A stretch of 64,000 bases of DNA, from the NCBI RefSeq assembly GCF_002218085.1, contig NZ_BDUC01000002.1, forward strand, positions 124,001-188,000. Direction: 5' to 3'. Made by a program: the position numbers and the translations under genes. The stretch's first letter is position 1, and every line of letters starts with the position of its first letter. Shown here piece by piece: positions 34,186 through 43,038 of the stretch. Origin of the DNA: Tolypothrix sp. NIES-4075. GTDB lineage: Bacteria > Cyanobacteriota > Cyanobacteriia > Cyanobacteriales > Nostocaceae. The notes under the pieces are model-generated. The model saw only the letters and a program-made list of their open reading frames with translations, was not told the origin of the DNA and did no database searches.

Positions 34186-34667
34186 ATTCCACTACAACTA
34201 CTAAAGACAATCTGTTATGGCTCTGTTGTAGTTTTGGTAAAAAAGCCATAATTGCTGATAGCCTACCATAAAGTAAGTAGGTAGATAACTCAGATCTCGC
34301 ACCTGGTAAAAACAGTTAGTATTAGCCGCAAACAAGAGAACAAAAGTAACACATAAAGAGTAAGTTGTCTCTATTTAATAGTAAATTTATTTTACATATG
34401 TCTACGTAGTCTTTTTCTCGAACTGATGTGATTTTTTTGTACGCTTTATTTCCTTACTCCTGGTTTATCCCGTAGGTGCAAGATATAAGTTTTTTCGTAA
34501 TTTAAAATCATACGACACGCTGCGCGATCGCAGCCTAAAATCTTAAAGCCTACGCAGGTAGGCTACCCTTCTCCTGTCGGAGACGCTGCGCGAACGGGAA
34601 CGCCAAGGGCGAACGGAACGTTTGTATAGCCCCAGGCTTCTAGCCTGAAGGGTGAGGGTGAGGGCTA
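34186..34667. other. Intergenic region ending in dispersed repeat
   Basis: 482 bp between two minus-strand genes. The first 250 bp are AT-rich and probably include the promoter of the propeller gene. From about 34525 on it contains HIP1-like and palindromic repeat pieces (GCCTACGCAGGTAGGC at 34549-34564; AGGCTTCTAGCCT near 34635) and the right arm of the 17-bp inverted repeat. Confidence 0.6.
34617..34633 (+). repeat. 17-bp inverted repeat, right arm
   Basis: AACGTTTGTATAGCCCC, reverse complement of 32476-32492. Confidence 0.8.
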
Positions 34668-36164
34668 TTAAAAGTTTAAAATATCTAACGATTCCTCTAT
34701 TTCTAACTCTAAAATTCTCTCCCGTGCATCTTTATGTTCTGCTAGCTTTCCTTCTTTCCAATATAAATCTGTGGCTTTCTGAAAATCCTCAATTGCTAAC
34801 AGCTTATCTCCTAAATCAGAACGAGCATTACCCCGGTTGTAATAAGCATCGGCATAATTGTAATTAATCTTAATTGCTTGAGTATAATCTTCAATTGCTC
34901 CGGCGCGATCGCCTAAATCAAAACGAGCATTTCCCCGGTTATAATAAGCATCCGCATCATTAGGATTAATTTTAATTGCTTGAGTTAAATCTTCTAACTC
35001 AGAACAACCATTACCAGCAACTTCATCATGAAAACTAATTTCTCTTGACTGATTGAAAATGTCAATAACTCTCTGCTCATAACGACCATAATCAGGATTA
35101 ATCTTGATTGCTTGATTATAATCTTCAATCGCTCCCTGATTATCTCCTATGTGAAAACGAGCATCAGCACGATTTCTATAAGCAACTGCATCATAAGGGT
35201 TAATTTCAATTGCTTGCGTGTAATCTGCAATTGCTTGTTCGTAATCTCCTAACTCATAACGAGCCAAACCAAGTTTACTATAAGCTTTGGCATATTTAGG
35301 ATTAATTTTTATTGCTTGGTTGTAGTCTTGAATCGCTTTCTCGTCATCGACTAAATAATAACGAGCTAAACCACGTTTATAATAAATTTCAGCATCATGA
35401 GGATTAAGTTTCAAAGCTGCGTTATAATTATCAATAGCCGCTTCGTATTCTCTTTTTTCAAAGCATTCATCACCCTGTTTTACGTGAAGTGGAGTTAAAT
35501 TTTCACTATATATATAATGTCGAAACTGATTTTTTTGCTGTTTAGAGAAATGATGATTTTCAGCAGATTGCAACTGTTCTAAATAGCCAAATAAGCCACC
35601 ACCATATAACAATTGCTCTATCCCAAATGAAATTCTACCAGTTTTCAGCTTAATCATCTGCGTGGGAAGAAAGCCAGCTACAAAAAGGTGATATTCTGGT
35701 TGTGCTTCGTTGACTTCTTCTTGAATCAAAATACAGACGACAACGGCATTTTTTTCAACTTCTTCGGAACTAACTGACCATCTAACTCTATCAATACTGC
35801 CGTGACGCGATTTTACTTCGATACCGATCGCGCGATCGCACGAGAGTGTAAAATCAATGTTACCATCACCGCCGAATCGTTTTTCATAATCTACTTCGGT
35901 GATAAAATCGGCTAAACGCTCTTTGACAACTTCTTCACCCAGTTTTCCTTTCAGATTGTTGATAAAAACATCTCTAACTGGTGAAGTACGTTTATATTTT
36001 TCTGCCATCAACCAGCAAAAATCTCGTAGTGCTTTTAATCTTTCTCCAGAAATTATTGTCAATTCACTATATTGACCTTCGGTTTGACAATGCAGCAAAC
36101 AACCGGATGACAACCTTTTGATAAAATCTGACTGTAGCGATCGCAGTAGGGTAATCCAGTCCAT
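34668..36164 (-). CDS. Nuclease-fold protein fused to TPR repeats
   Basis: 498 residues. Residues about 75-215 look like a PD-(D/E)xK restriction-endonuclease fold: LGEEVVKERLADFITEVDYE, then GDGNIDFTL (Asp) and IGIEVKSRHGS (E-V-K), then VVVCILIQEEV. The C-terminal ~270 residues are at least six TPRs with the repeating core NPHDAEIYYKRGLARYYL / DYNQAIKINPKYAKAYSKLG. One TPR is interrupted (DIFNQSREISFHDEVAGNGC). The combination of nuclease fold and protein-interaction repeats suggests a DNA- or RNA-targeting effector with partner recognition, perhaps defence-related. No partner gene is adjacent. Function unproven. Confidence 0.75.
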   Translation of the reverse strand: MDWITLLRSLQSDFIKRLSSGCLLHCQTEGQYSELTIISGERLKALRDFCWLMAEKYKRTSPVRDVFINNLKGKLGEEVVKERLADFITEVDYEKRFGGDGNIDFTLSCDRAIGIEVKSRHGSIDRVRWSVSSEEVEKNAVVVCILIQEEVNEAQPEYHLFVAGFLPTQMIKLKTGRISFGIEQLLYGGGLFGYLEQLQSAENHHFSKQQKNQFRHYIYSENLTPLHVKQGDECFEKREYEAAIDNYNAALKLNPHDAEIYYKRGLARYYLVDDEKAIQDYNQAIKINPKYAKAYSKLGLARYELGDYEQAIADYTQAIEINPYDAVAYRNRADARFHIGDNQGAIEDYNQAIKINPDYGRYEQRVIDIFNQSREISFHDEVAGNGCSELEDLTQAIKINPNDADAYYNRGNARFDLGDRAGAIEDYTQAIKINYNYADAYYNRGNARSDLGDKLLAIEDFQKATDLYWKEGKLAEHKDARERILELEIEESLDILNF

Positions 36165-36373
36165 GCGTGATTTCTGCGATTTTTCTGAGATTATCTTATT
36201 AAAATATCAAGTCTGCTTTCATTTTTCAATTAGCTTTGAGTAATTATATTTTATTAAAAGAACCGCACACAGAAGAAGGATGAGAAAAGCTGATGAATTA
36301 TTTAGGAATAGCATACGAACAGAATTATTTAAAATAAAGTCGCAAAATTTAACTTTCTCACAATAATAAAAAA

Positions 36374-36431
36374 ACCGTCACCTTGGTAGAGACGATCAAG
36401 ATGGAACGTCTATACAATATGTGTGATTTGC
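36374..36431. repeat. Dispersed hairpin repeat, copy 2
   Basis: Starts ACCGTCA, includes GTAGAGACG...AACGTCTATAC, ends ACAATATGTGTGATTTGC. Same block order as 10807-10858. It lies 13 bp after the stop of the adenosine-specific-kinase gene and could act as its terminator. Confidence 0.7.
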
Positions 36432-36443
36432 GCTCTGATAATA

Positions 36444-36926
36444 TTAAAATTTGTAACCAATTTGACGTAGGAAATTCTGACGTGCTTTGACTTCATCGGC
36501 ATTTTCTACTCCTCTGGGGGAAAATCCATCCACAACACCTAAAATCCCGCGTCCCTGTTGTGTTTGTGCGACAATCACTTCTACGGGATTTGCTGTCGCA
36601 CAATATATATTGCAGACTTCCGGACACTGCTTGATTGCGTTTAAGAAGTTAATTGGATACGCTTGTTTCAGTAAAATTACGAAACAGTGTCCGGCAGCGA
36701 TCGCTTGTGCGTTTATATTTGCTATCTGTTGAAGATGGCGATCGTTACCCGCTAATCTAATCAAGCATAATTGAGATGCTTCACAAAAAGCAATGCCAAA
36801 TTTAACCTGAGGCGAACTTGCCACCATTATCTCATATAAATCTTCGACTGTTTTAATAAAGTGGGTTTGACCAACAATAATGTTACTTCCCTCCGGAATT
36901 TCCATGACAACTGATTTTATTTCCAT
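36444..36926 (-). CDS. Adenosine-specific kinase family protein (DUF355)
   Basis: 160 residues, full family length. Conserved blocks: SVVMEIPEGSNIIVGQTHFI, DLYEIMVASSPQVKFGIAFC, RLAGND, AGHCFVILL, CNIYCATANPVEVIVAQTQQ and GRGILGVVDGFSPRGVE. The name comes from an archaeal member; the in vivo role in bacteria is unclear. Monocistronic by appearance. Confidence 0.88.
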   Translation of the reverse strand: MEIKSVVMEIPEGSNIIVGQTHFIKTVEDLYEIMVASSPQVKFGIAFCEASQLCLIRLAGNDRHLQQIANINAQAIAAGHCFVILLKQAYPINFLNAIKQCPEVCNIYCATANPVEVIVAQTQQGRGILGVVDGFSPRGVENADEVKARQNFLRQIGYKF

Positions 36927-37091
36927 AGAGTTTATTTAACATTTGTAAACACAATTATTCGATTTGTAAAACAATATTTATTAAACTATACTATCTTTCT
37001 AAGATGAATATTAATAGTAACTTTTGCAAAACTTGCTAATTAGTTTTGTCAAGAATTGTCATCTAAATTAACCATAAATCAAATTTATTTT

Positions 37092-40000
37092 ATGAAAATA
37101 TTACTTGTGGAGGATGACGAGTTTGTTGCTGAGGCTATCGTCGCTGTTCTGAATAACCAAAACTATGTAGTAGAAATTGCCCCCGATGGTGAAACAGCTT
37201 GGGATTTAGTGGAAATATTTGATTATGACTTAATACTTTTAGATGTCATCCTCCCGAAGTTAGATGGTATTAGTCTTTGCCGTAAAATAAGACTTCATGG
37301 TTTGCAAATGCCAATCATGTTGTTGACTGGGTGCGATAGCAGTCACGAGAAGGCTACAGGATTAGATGCAGGTGCCGATGACTACCTGGTTAAACCCTTC
37401 GATCAAGAGGAATTAATTGCACGGGTGCGAGCGCTGTTGCGTCGGGGTGTTATTCCGTCACAACCTGTGTTGGAATGGAATAATTTACGGCTCGACCCGA
37501 CAAGTTGTGAAGTCACTTATGGCGAACAACCGCTATCATTAACAAAAAAAGAATATGCGTTGCTAGAACTTTTTTTGCGAAACAGTCACCGCGTATTTAG
37601 CTGCGGCATGATTTTAGAACATCTTTGGTCTTATAATGACGCTCCAGGTGAAGAAGCCGTTCGCACTCATATTAAAGGGTTGCGAACGAAGCTTAGAAGT
37701 GTGGGAGCTCCAGGAAATCTGGTTGAAACAGTTTATGGAATTGGCTATCGTCTCAAGCTAGCGAAAGAGGACAGGGGGACAGGGGGACAGGAGGAGGACA
37801 CTTCCGTGCGGGGGTGGAGGAGTTCAGAACGTGTCCGTGGAGAAGGGGCAGGGGGCGCTTCGGTGCAGGGGGAGTTTGTCTCCTCGTCTTCCTTGTCTTC
37901 CCCATCTCCCCATCCCCCCCTCTCCCCCACTTCTTCATCACCGACTCCAAAGCAGACATTATTAGCGATCGCCTCAGTTTGGAACCGATTTAAAGGACGG
38001 GTGGGTGAACAGGTGACTTTGTTGGAGGAAGCTGCTGTTGCATCTAGTGACAATGTTTTGAATCAAGAACTCCGCAAACAAGCATTTCAAGAAGCTCATA
38101 CTTTAGCAGGATCGTTAGGTACTTTTGGCTTTCCTCTAGGCTCAAAGTTGGCACGAAAAATTGAGCATCTACTGAAAACTGATAAAACTTTGACTAAAGC
38201 GGAAACGACGCAGTTTCAAAGTTGGGTAGAGCTATTGCGTCAAGAAATTGCGCGAAATCAGGATGAGACTGTTTCTTCTTCACTTCCAGATGAATATCCT
38301 GTGCTGTTGGTAGTCGATCGCGATCGCTCGCTCGCTTCCCAACTTGCAATTGATGCATCAAATTTCAAAGTGGCGATCGCAACCGATATTCAAACCGCCA
38401 TCCAGAAGTTGTACCAAGAACATCCCAGCGCAGTACTATTAGATCCGAGCGTTTCCCCACTTGAATCCGACAGCTTGCGTTTACTTTGGGAGTTGAAAGA
38501 CCGCAAACCACGAGTCAGCGTGATAGTATTTACCGAACAAAGCGATTTTAGCCATAGATTGCAAGTTGCTCGCCACGGTGGACACACATTTTTACAAAAA
38601 CCCTTACCCATTGCACAGATACTACAGGCAGTGACACAAGTATTGCAACATGCACCTGATGCAGAAGCTCATGTCTTAGCTGTAGACGACGATCCGAAAA
38701 TAGGTGCGCTGTTGCAAGTATTGCTGACACCTTGGGGAATCAAGGTGACAACCCTCAGCGATCCGCAACGTTTTTGGGAAACTCTGGAATCTGTAAAACC
38801 AGATTTTCTGATTTTGGATGTGGAAATGCCGGATGTCAATGGTATGGAGATTTGCCAGGTAGTACGCAACGATCCGCGTTGGAGTGAATTGCCGATTTTA
38901 TTTTTGACAGTTCATAACGATGCTAATATTATTGATCGGGTGTTTGCAGTCGGTGCAGATGACTTTGTAAGCAAGCCAATCGTCGGACCAGAACTTGTCA
39001 CTCGCATTATCAATCGTCTGGAAAGGATTAAATTACGGCAGCGTCTTGCCCAAACTCAACAAGCTGAAGCTGCTGCTAGCAAGAATGATATAACCCGCAT
39101 TCGCCAACAAACAACAGTTGCTAAATTGGCTCAGTCAGCTTTGTCTGGCAAAGATTTTTCAAGCTTGATGAATGAAGCTGTGGAGATTATAGCACAAAAT
39201 TTGGAAGTTGAATACTGTAATATATCGGAATTTCTGCCAAAAGAAAACACCTTGGTGCTGCGCTCTGGGGTGGGCTGGGATGCGGAATTTATCGGGCAAG
39301 AAATAATCAATTTAGACGCGGTTGTACTCTCTCCTGTGATTATTGAAGATTTAGAAACATCTGAGAGTAATTCCTTTTTGCAGCAACATCAAGTTAAGAG
39401 CGGCTTAAGTGTACCAATTTGCACACAGAATCGAATTTATGGCGTTTTAGGAGCTTATACGCGCAAAAAACGGACTTTCAGTTTAGATGATATGAATTTT
39501 GTCCAAGCGATCGCAAACATCTTGTCAGCGGCACTTGAGCGGCAGCAAACTGAGCAAGCTTTACGTAAAGGTAAGGGCGAATTAGAATTAAGGGTAGCAG
39601 AACGCACAGCAGAATTAATTAGAATTAATCAACAACTTCAGTTAGAACTTAATGAGCGTCAACGCACACAAGAAGCATTGCGAAACTCTCAAAGTCGATT
39701 TGCGGGAATTGTAGAAATCGCCGATGATGCAATTATTTCGATTGATAGCAGCCAACGCATTACCTTATTTAACCAAGGGGCAGAAAAAATTTTTGGATAC
39801 ACGGCAGCAGAAGTGCTAGGACAGCCAATGGAAGTACTGTTACCGTTGCGATATATTAAAACACATCGTCAGCATGTAAGTGAATTTGGCAACTCGACAA
39901 AAGTCGCTCGTCGCATGGGAGAACGTCGTGAGATTTATGGTTGTCGCAAAGATGGTAGTGAATTTCCGGCAGAAGCTTCGATTTCTAAGTTAAAGCTGGG

Positions 40001-40940
40001 TGAAGAAACAGTATATACCGTTTACTTGCAAGATATTAGCGATCGCAAGCAAGTTGAACGCATGAAAGATGAGTTTGTCTCCGTCACCAGTCACGAACTT
40101 CGCACTCCTTTAACTTCAATTCACGGCTCATTAAAAATGCTGGCAAGTGATTTAATTAAGTCAGATTCTGAACAAGGAAAACGTCTGTTAGAAATAGCTG
40201 TTAATAGTAGCGAGCGTTTGGTGCGTTTAGTCAACGACATTCTTGACATTGAGCGCATCAAGTCGGGCAAAGTGAAAATGGAAAAACAAACCTGCAACAT
40301 TGCCGACTTGATTACACAAGCAGTAAATGTAATTCAGCCGCTTGCCGAGGCAGCCAATGTTACTTTATCTGTTTCTAGCTTATCGCTTCTTCTCTGGGTA
40401 GATGGCGATCGCATCGTCCAAACTTTAACTAACCTATTAAGTAACGCGATTAAATTCTCCAACCTCGGTGCAACTATCCAAGTTAGCGCTGAGTTGAGAA
40501 ATCAAGAAGGAGGACAAGGAGGACAAGGGGACAACCAGACAAGGGGACAACCAGACAAGGGGAGCCACTTGCGTGCGGAGGTCACGAACGTTGAGCAAAG
40601 TGGGGTGACAAGGAAAATAATTCTTTCTCCCCATCCCCCCCTCTTTCCATCTCCCCCTCTCCCCCTCCCCCCTTCTTCCTACCTCCTCATCTGTGTAAAA
40701 GATACTGGACGCGGCATTCCTCCTGATAAACTTGAAAGTATATTTGAGCGCTTTCAACAGGTAGACTCTTCAGATTCTCGCAACTATGATGGCACTGGTT
40801 TGGGCTTGGCAATTTGCAAAAGCATTGTGCAACAGCATGGCGGATGTATTTGGGCGGAAAGTGTGCTGGGTGAAGGTAGTAATTTTTACTTAGCTTTGCC
40901 TGTAGTTCAGTCCCAAGATTCTGAATTACTGTTTTCTTAA
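37092..40940 (+). CDS. Giant hybrid kinase: REC-wHTH-Hpt-REC-REC-GAF-PAS-HisKA-HATPase
   Basis: 1282 residues from the ATG at 37092; an upstream TTG at 37056 would add 12 unlikely residues. In order: receiver (ILLVEDDE, LILLDVILPKLDG, LVKPF); OmpR/PhoB winged helix (LSLTKKEYALLELFLRNSHR, VYGIGYRLK); Hpt (AFQEAHTLAGSLGTFGF); two receivers (AVLLDPSVSPLES; FLILDVEMPDVNG, FVSKPI); GAF (about 690-840); PAS (about 890-1000); HisKA (EFVSVTSHELRTPLTSIHG) and HATPase (NLLSNAIKFSNLGA, DTGRGIPPDKLESIF, GTGLGLAICKSIV). Phosphoacceptor residues are intact. A DNA-binding output and kinase in one chain could allow self-contained gene control. Two repeat-derived low-complexity inserts interrupt it (37766-37945; 40503-40676). 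A CheY-like gene follows 30 bp later. Confidence 0.92.
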   Translation: MKILLVEDDEFVAEAIVAVLNNQNYVVEIAPDGETAWDLVEIFDYDLILLDVILPKLDGISLCRKIRLHGLQMPIMLLTGCDSSHEKATGLDAGADDYLVKPFDQEELIARVRALLRRGVIPSQPVLEWNNLRLDPTSCEVTYGEQPLSLTKKEYALLELFLRNSHRVFSCGMILEHLWSYNDAPGEEAVRTHIKGLRTKLRSVGAPGNLVETVYGIGYRLKLAKEDRGTGGQEEDTSVRGWRSSERVRGEGAGGASVQGEFVSSSSLSSPSPHPPLSPTSSSPTPKQTLLAIASVWNRFKGRVGEQVTLLEEAAVASSDNVLNQELRKQAFQEAHTLAGSLGTFGFPLGSKLARKIEHLLKTDKTLTKAETTQFQSWVELLRQEIARNQDETVSSSLPDEYPVLLVVDRDRSLASQLAIDASNFKVAIATDIQTAIQKLYQEHPSAVLLDPSVSPLESDSLRLLWELKDRKPRVSVIVFTEQSDFSHRLQVARHGGHTFLQKPLPIAQILQAVTQVLQHAPDAEAHVLAVDDDPKIGALLQVLLTPWGIKVTTLSDPQRFWETLESVKPDFLILDVEMPDVNGMEICQVVRNDPRWSELPILFLTVHNDANIIDRVFAVGADDFVSKPIVGPELVTRIINRLERIKLRQRLAQTQQAEAAASKNDITRIRQQTTVAKLAQSALSGKDFSSLMNEAVEIIAQNLEVEYCNISEFLPKENTLVLRSGVGWDAEFIGQEIINLDAVVLSPVIIEDLETSESNSFLQQHQVKSGLSVPICTQNRIYGVLGAYTRKKRTFSLDDMNFVQAIANILSAALERQQTEQALRKGKGELELRVAERTAELIRINQQLQLELNERQRTQEALRNSQSRFAGIVEIADDAIISIDSSQRITLFNQGAEKIFGYTAAEVLGQPMEVLLPLRYIKTHRQHVSEFGNSTKVARRMGERREIYGCRKDGSEFPAEASISKLKLGEETVYTVYLQDISDRKQVERMKDEFVSVTSHELRTPLTSIHGSLKMLASDLIKSDSEQGKRLLEIAVNSSERLVRLVNDILDIERIKSGKVKMEKQTCNIADLITQAVNVIQPLAEAANVTLSVSSLSLLLWVDGDRIVQTLTNLLSNAIKFSNLGATIQVSAELRNQEGGQGGQGDNQTRGQPDKGSHLRAEVTNVEQSGVTRKIILSPHPPLFPSPPLPLPPSSYLLICVKDTGRGIPPDKLESIFERFQQVDSSDSRNYDGTGLGLAICKSIVQQHGGCIWAESVLGEGSNFYLALPVVQSQDSELLFS
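37766..37945 (+). repeat. Repeat-derived insert in hybrid kinase (linker)
   Basis: G-rich GGACAGGGGGACAGG units on the left, a core around CACTTCCGTGCGGGGGTGG, and C-rich CCCCATCTCCCCATCCCCCC on the right, all in frame between the winged helix and the Hpt domain. Confidence 0.8.
40503..40676 (+). repeat. Repeat-derived insert in hybrid kinase (ATPase domain)
   Basis: GGACAAGGAGGACAAGGGGA units, a core with GGAGGTCACGAACG (40577-40590), and CCCCATCCCCCCCTC-type tracts. It separates VSAELRN from LLICVKDTGRGIP inside the HATPase domain. The 14-mer GGAGGTCACGAACG also occurs, inverted, in the intergenic repeat at 49522-49535. Confidence 0.85.
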
Positions 40941-40970
40941 GGAAGAGTGCTGTTTAAGGTAAAAGTATTA

Positions 40971-41348
40971 ATGGTCACAAAGCGTATTCTGGTAGTTGAT
41001 AATGAAGAGTACATCCAAGAAGTTGCTAAGATTTGCTTAGAAACTGTCGCAGGCTGGGAAGTACTGACAGCAGGTTCGGGATCGGAAGGTATAAACAAAG
41101 CCGAAACTTACCAACCTGATGCAATTCTTTTGGATGTAATGATGCCAGAAATGGATGGTATGACTACCTTTAGCAAATTACAGGCGAATCCGGCAACTCA
41201 AGCAATCCCGGTAATTTTTTTAACAGCAAAAATCCAAACTTCTGACAAGCGCCGCTATGCTCAGATGGGTATGCCGAGCGCGATCGCCAAACCCTTCAAT
41301 CCTCTAGAATTAGCAGGACAAATCGCCAACGCTCTCGGCTGGAATTAA
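40971..41348 (+). CDS. Single-domain response regulator (CheY-like)
   Basis: 125 residues from the ATG at 40971, with AAGGT upstream; a TTG at 40947 is possible. Receiver fold only: RILVVDNEEYIQEVAKICLE (acidic pocket partly D-N-E), ILLDVMMPEMDGMTTFSKL with the phosphoacceptor Asp, VIFLTAKIQ (T) and IAKPFNPLELAGQ (K). It starts 30 bp after the giant hybrid kinase and probably receives phosphate from it. No output domain. Confidence 0.9.
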   Translation: MVTKRILVVDNEEYIQEVAKICLETVAGWEVLTAGSGSEGINKAETYQPDAILLDVMMPEMDGMTTFSKLQANPATQAIPVIFLTAKIQTSDKRRYAQMGMPSAIAKPFNPLELAGQIANALGWN

Positions 41349-41431
41349 GGGGGTAATAGAGAATGGGTAATAGGTAATCGGTGTCACCAATTACCCATTA
41401 CCAATTACCCATTACCAATTCCCAATTCCCC
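41349..41431. repeat. Short tandem repeats (GGTAATN / TTACCCA)
   Basis: Heptamer-like units GGGTAATAGGTAATCGG on the left and CCAATTACCCATTACCAATT on the right; the two arms are complementary and could fold. Confidence 0.8.
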
Positions 41432-42301
41432 TTAATCCTCATTTTCTAATAATTGCTTTGCCTTGAGAAGTTGCCGCTGATGTTCTTCACTAACGGTGGG
41501 ATATTTCAGATTAAGTTCTTTTAATTTGCTACAGATGATGTCGGCAACTACTAGACGTGTAAACCATTTGCGATCGGCAGGAATAATATACCAAGGTGCT
41601 GATTTAGTGCTGGTATGATTAAAAATATCTTCGTAAGCTTGCATGTAATCATCCCAAAACGCTCTTTCAACCACATCGCTGGCAGAGAACTTCCAATTTT
41701 TTTCCGGCGTTTCGATGCGTGCTAAAAAGCGTTTTTTCTGTTCTGATTTAGAAACATTCAGAAAAAACTTGAGAATGATTATTCCATTATTTACCAAATA
41801 TTTTTCAAAATTATTGATTTCTTCAAAGCGCTGCTGCCAAATTCGATTATCTTCAGGAATGTAGGGAAGTTGTTGCTTTTTCAGTAGTTCTGGATGCACG
41901 CGAACTACTAAAGTTTCCTCATAATATGAGCGGTTGAATATCCCAACTCGACCTCGTTCTGGTAAAGCTTTCATACTGCGCCAAAGATAATCGTGGTCAA
42001 GTTCTTCCGCACTCGGTTGTTTGAAACTGAATACTTGACATCCTTGGGGATTAACACCAGACATTACATGTTTGATAGTGCTGTCTTTCCCAGCCGCATC
42101 CATTGCTTGAAAAATAATTAGCAACGCATAAGTGTTTTGAGCATAAAGAATATTTTGGTATTTTGCTAATCGTTCAACATCTGCCTGCAATTTTCTTTGC
42201 GCTTCAGCTTTTTCTTGGTAATCATCTTTATAAGCTGGGTCGTAGTCTTTTTGCAAAGAAATCTTTGCTCCAGGTCGAACTATAAAAGCGTCATGATTCA
42301 T
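41432..42301 (-). CDS. ppk2: Polyphosphate kinase 2 family protein
   Basis: 289 residues. PPK2 transfers phosphate between polyphosphate and nucleotides. Walker A AMDAAGKDSTIKHVMSG (about 72-88), the lid-proximal GIFNRSYYEETLVVRVHPEL and WYIIPADRKWFTRLVVADII are characteristic. It starts with the typical DAFIVRPGAKISLQKDYDP. Subclass (AMP- or ADP-phosphorylating) cannot be settled by eye. No operon partner; bounded by repeats on both sides. Confidence 0.93.
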   Translation of the reverse strand: MNHDAFIVRPGAKISLQKDYDPAYKDDYQEKAEAQRKLQADVERLAKYQNILYAQNTYALLIIFQAMDAAGKDSTIKHVMSGVNPQGCQVFSFKQPSAEELDHDYLWRSMKALPERGRVGIFNRSYYEETLVVRVHPELLKKQQLPYIPEDNRIWQQRFEEINNFEKYLVNNGIIILKFFLNVSKSEQKKRFLARIETPEKNWKFSASDVVERAFWDDYMQAYEDIFNHTSTKSAPWYIIPADRKWFTRLVVADIICSKLKELNLKYPTVSEEHQRQLLKAKQLLENED

Positions 42302-42439
42302 AAGTCATAAATTTAAAATTCCAATACCAAGATACTATTTTGATTGCTTCACTTTAATTCCAATTTAAAAATAATACCTCAAAAAAATTAATTTTTCTTT
42401 AATTCCCCCCTGCCCCCCTGCCCCCCTACTCCCTACTCC
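42302..42439. repeat. AT-rich spacer with C-rich repeat
   Basis: CCCCCCTGCCCCCCTGCCCC followed by CTACTCCCTACTCCCTAC (42405-42442), similar to other intergenic repeats of the window. Confidence 0.6.
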
Positions 42440-42901
42440 CTACTTTCTAGGACGCATCGCTTCTCGACCGAGCATAAACATCCCTGCCACGCCCAAGTTG
42501 ACAAACCAAACATATTGATACCAGTATTGGCGAATCTGCTCAACTGTACTGAGTTCTGGATGCAGCGTGTTCAAGTATAACAGCAGGACAACAACCATCA
42601 GCGCCCCAAAACCAACAAAGCTTAAACCAAGGCGAATTCGTGGCGATCGCATTTCCCAATCGCTAATTTTCTCCAGATCAATCAACGCTAAATCTGTCAG
42701 CGAATCTTCTGCTACTTCTTGCAGTTCTTGCAATCTATTTCCCAACTTTGGCGGCAAAATTGGCATCAGTGTTGCTACGGTAGGGCGACGTAGCAAAGCT
42801 TCAGTATCCCGCAGCAATTCCAGTGGCTTACGAGTAGTTGCTTGAGCAAATTCTATATTATTTGTCGCACTTTCGCCTGTAGTTTTGCGTTGAAAATCCA
42901 T
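42440..42901 (-). CDS. Two-helix membrane protein, hypothetical
   Basis: 153 residues. A soluble N-terminal half (TTRKPLELLRDTEALLRRPT, RLQELQEVAEDSLTDLALID) precedes two membrane helices (LGLSFVGFGALMVVVLLLYL and YVWFVNLGVAGMFMLGR). It resembles cyanobacterial conserved hypotheticals; I cannot name a family. A start at 42901 is followed by polar MDFQRKTTGES. Confidence 0.7.
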   Translation of the reverse strand: MDFQRKTTGESATNNIEFAQATTRKPLELLRDTEALLRRPTVATLMPILPPKLGNRLQELQEVAEDSLTDLALIDLEKISDWEMRSPRIRLGLSFVGFGALMVVVLLLYLNTLHPELSTVEQIRQYWYQYVWFVNLGVAGMFMLGREAMRPRK

Positions 42902-42939
42902 AGCACATTTTGAAAAAACCAGGATATCAATAGCGTAGC

Positions 42940-43035
42940 GAATCAGTGGGAGAGTGGGGGAGTGGGGGATGGGGGGATGGGGGGGATAATTTCTTTCTAT
43001 TACCTATTACCTATTACCTATTCCCTATTACCTAT
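42940..43035. repeat. Intergenic G-rich and TTACCTA repeats
   Basis: GGGGGAGTGGGGGATGGGG units followed by CTATTACCTATTACCTATT units, between the membrane protein and the peroxiredoxin gene. Confidence 0.8.
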
Positions 43036-43038
43036 TCC

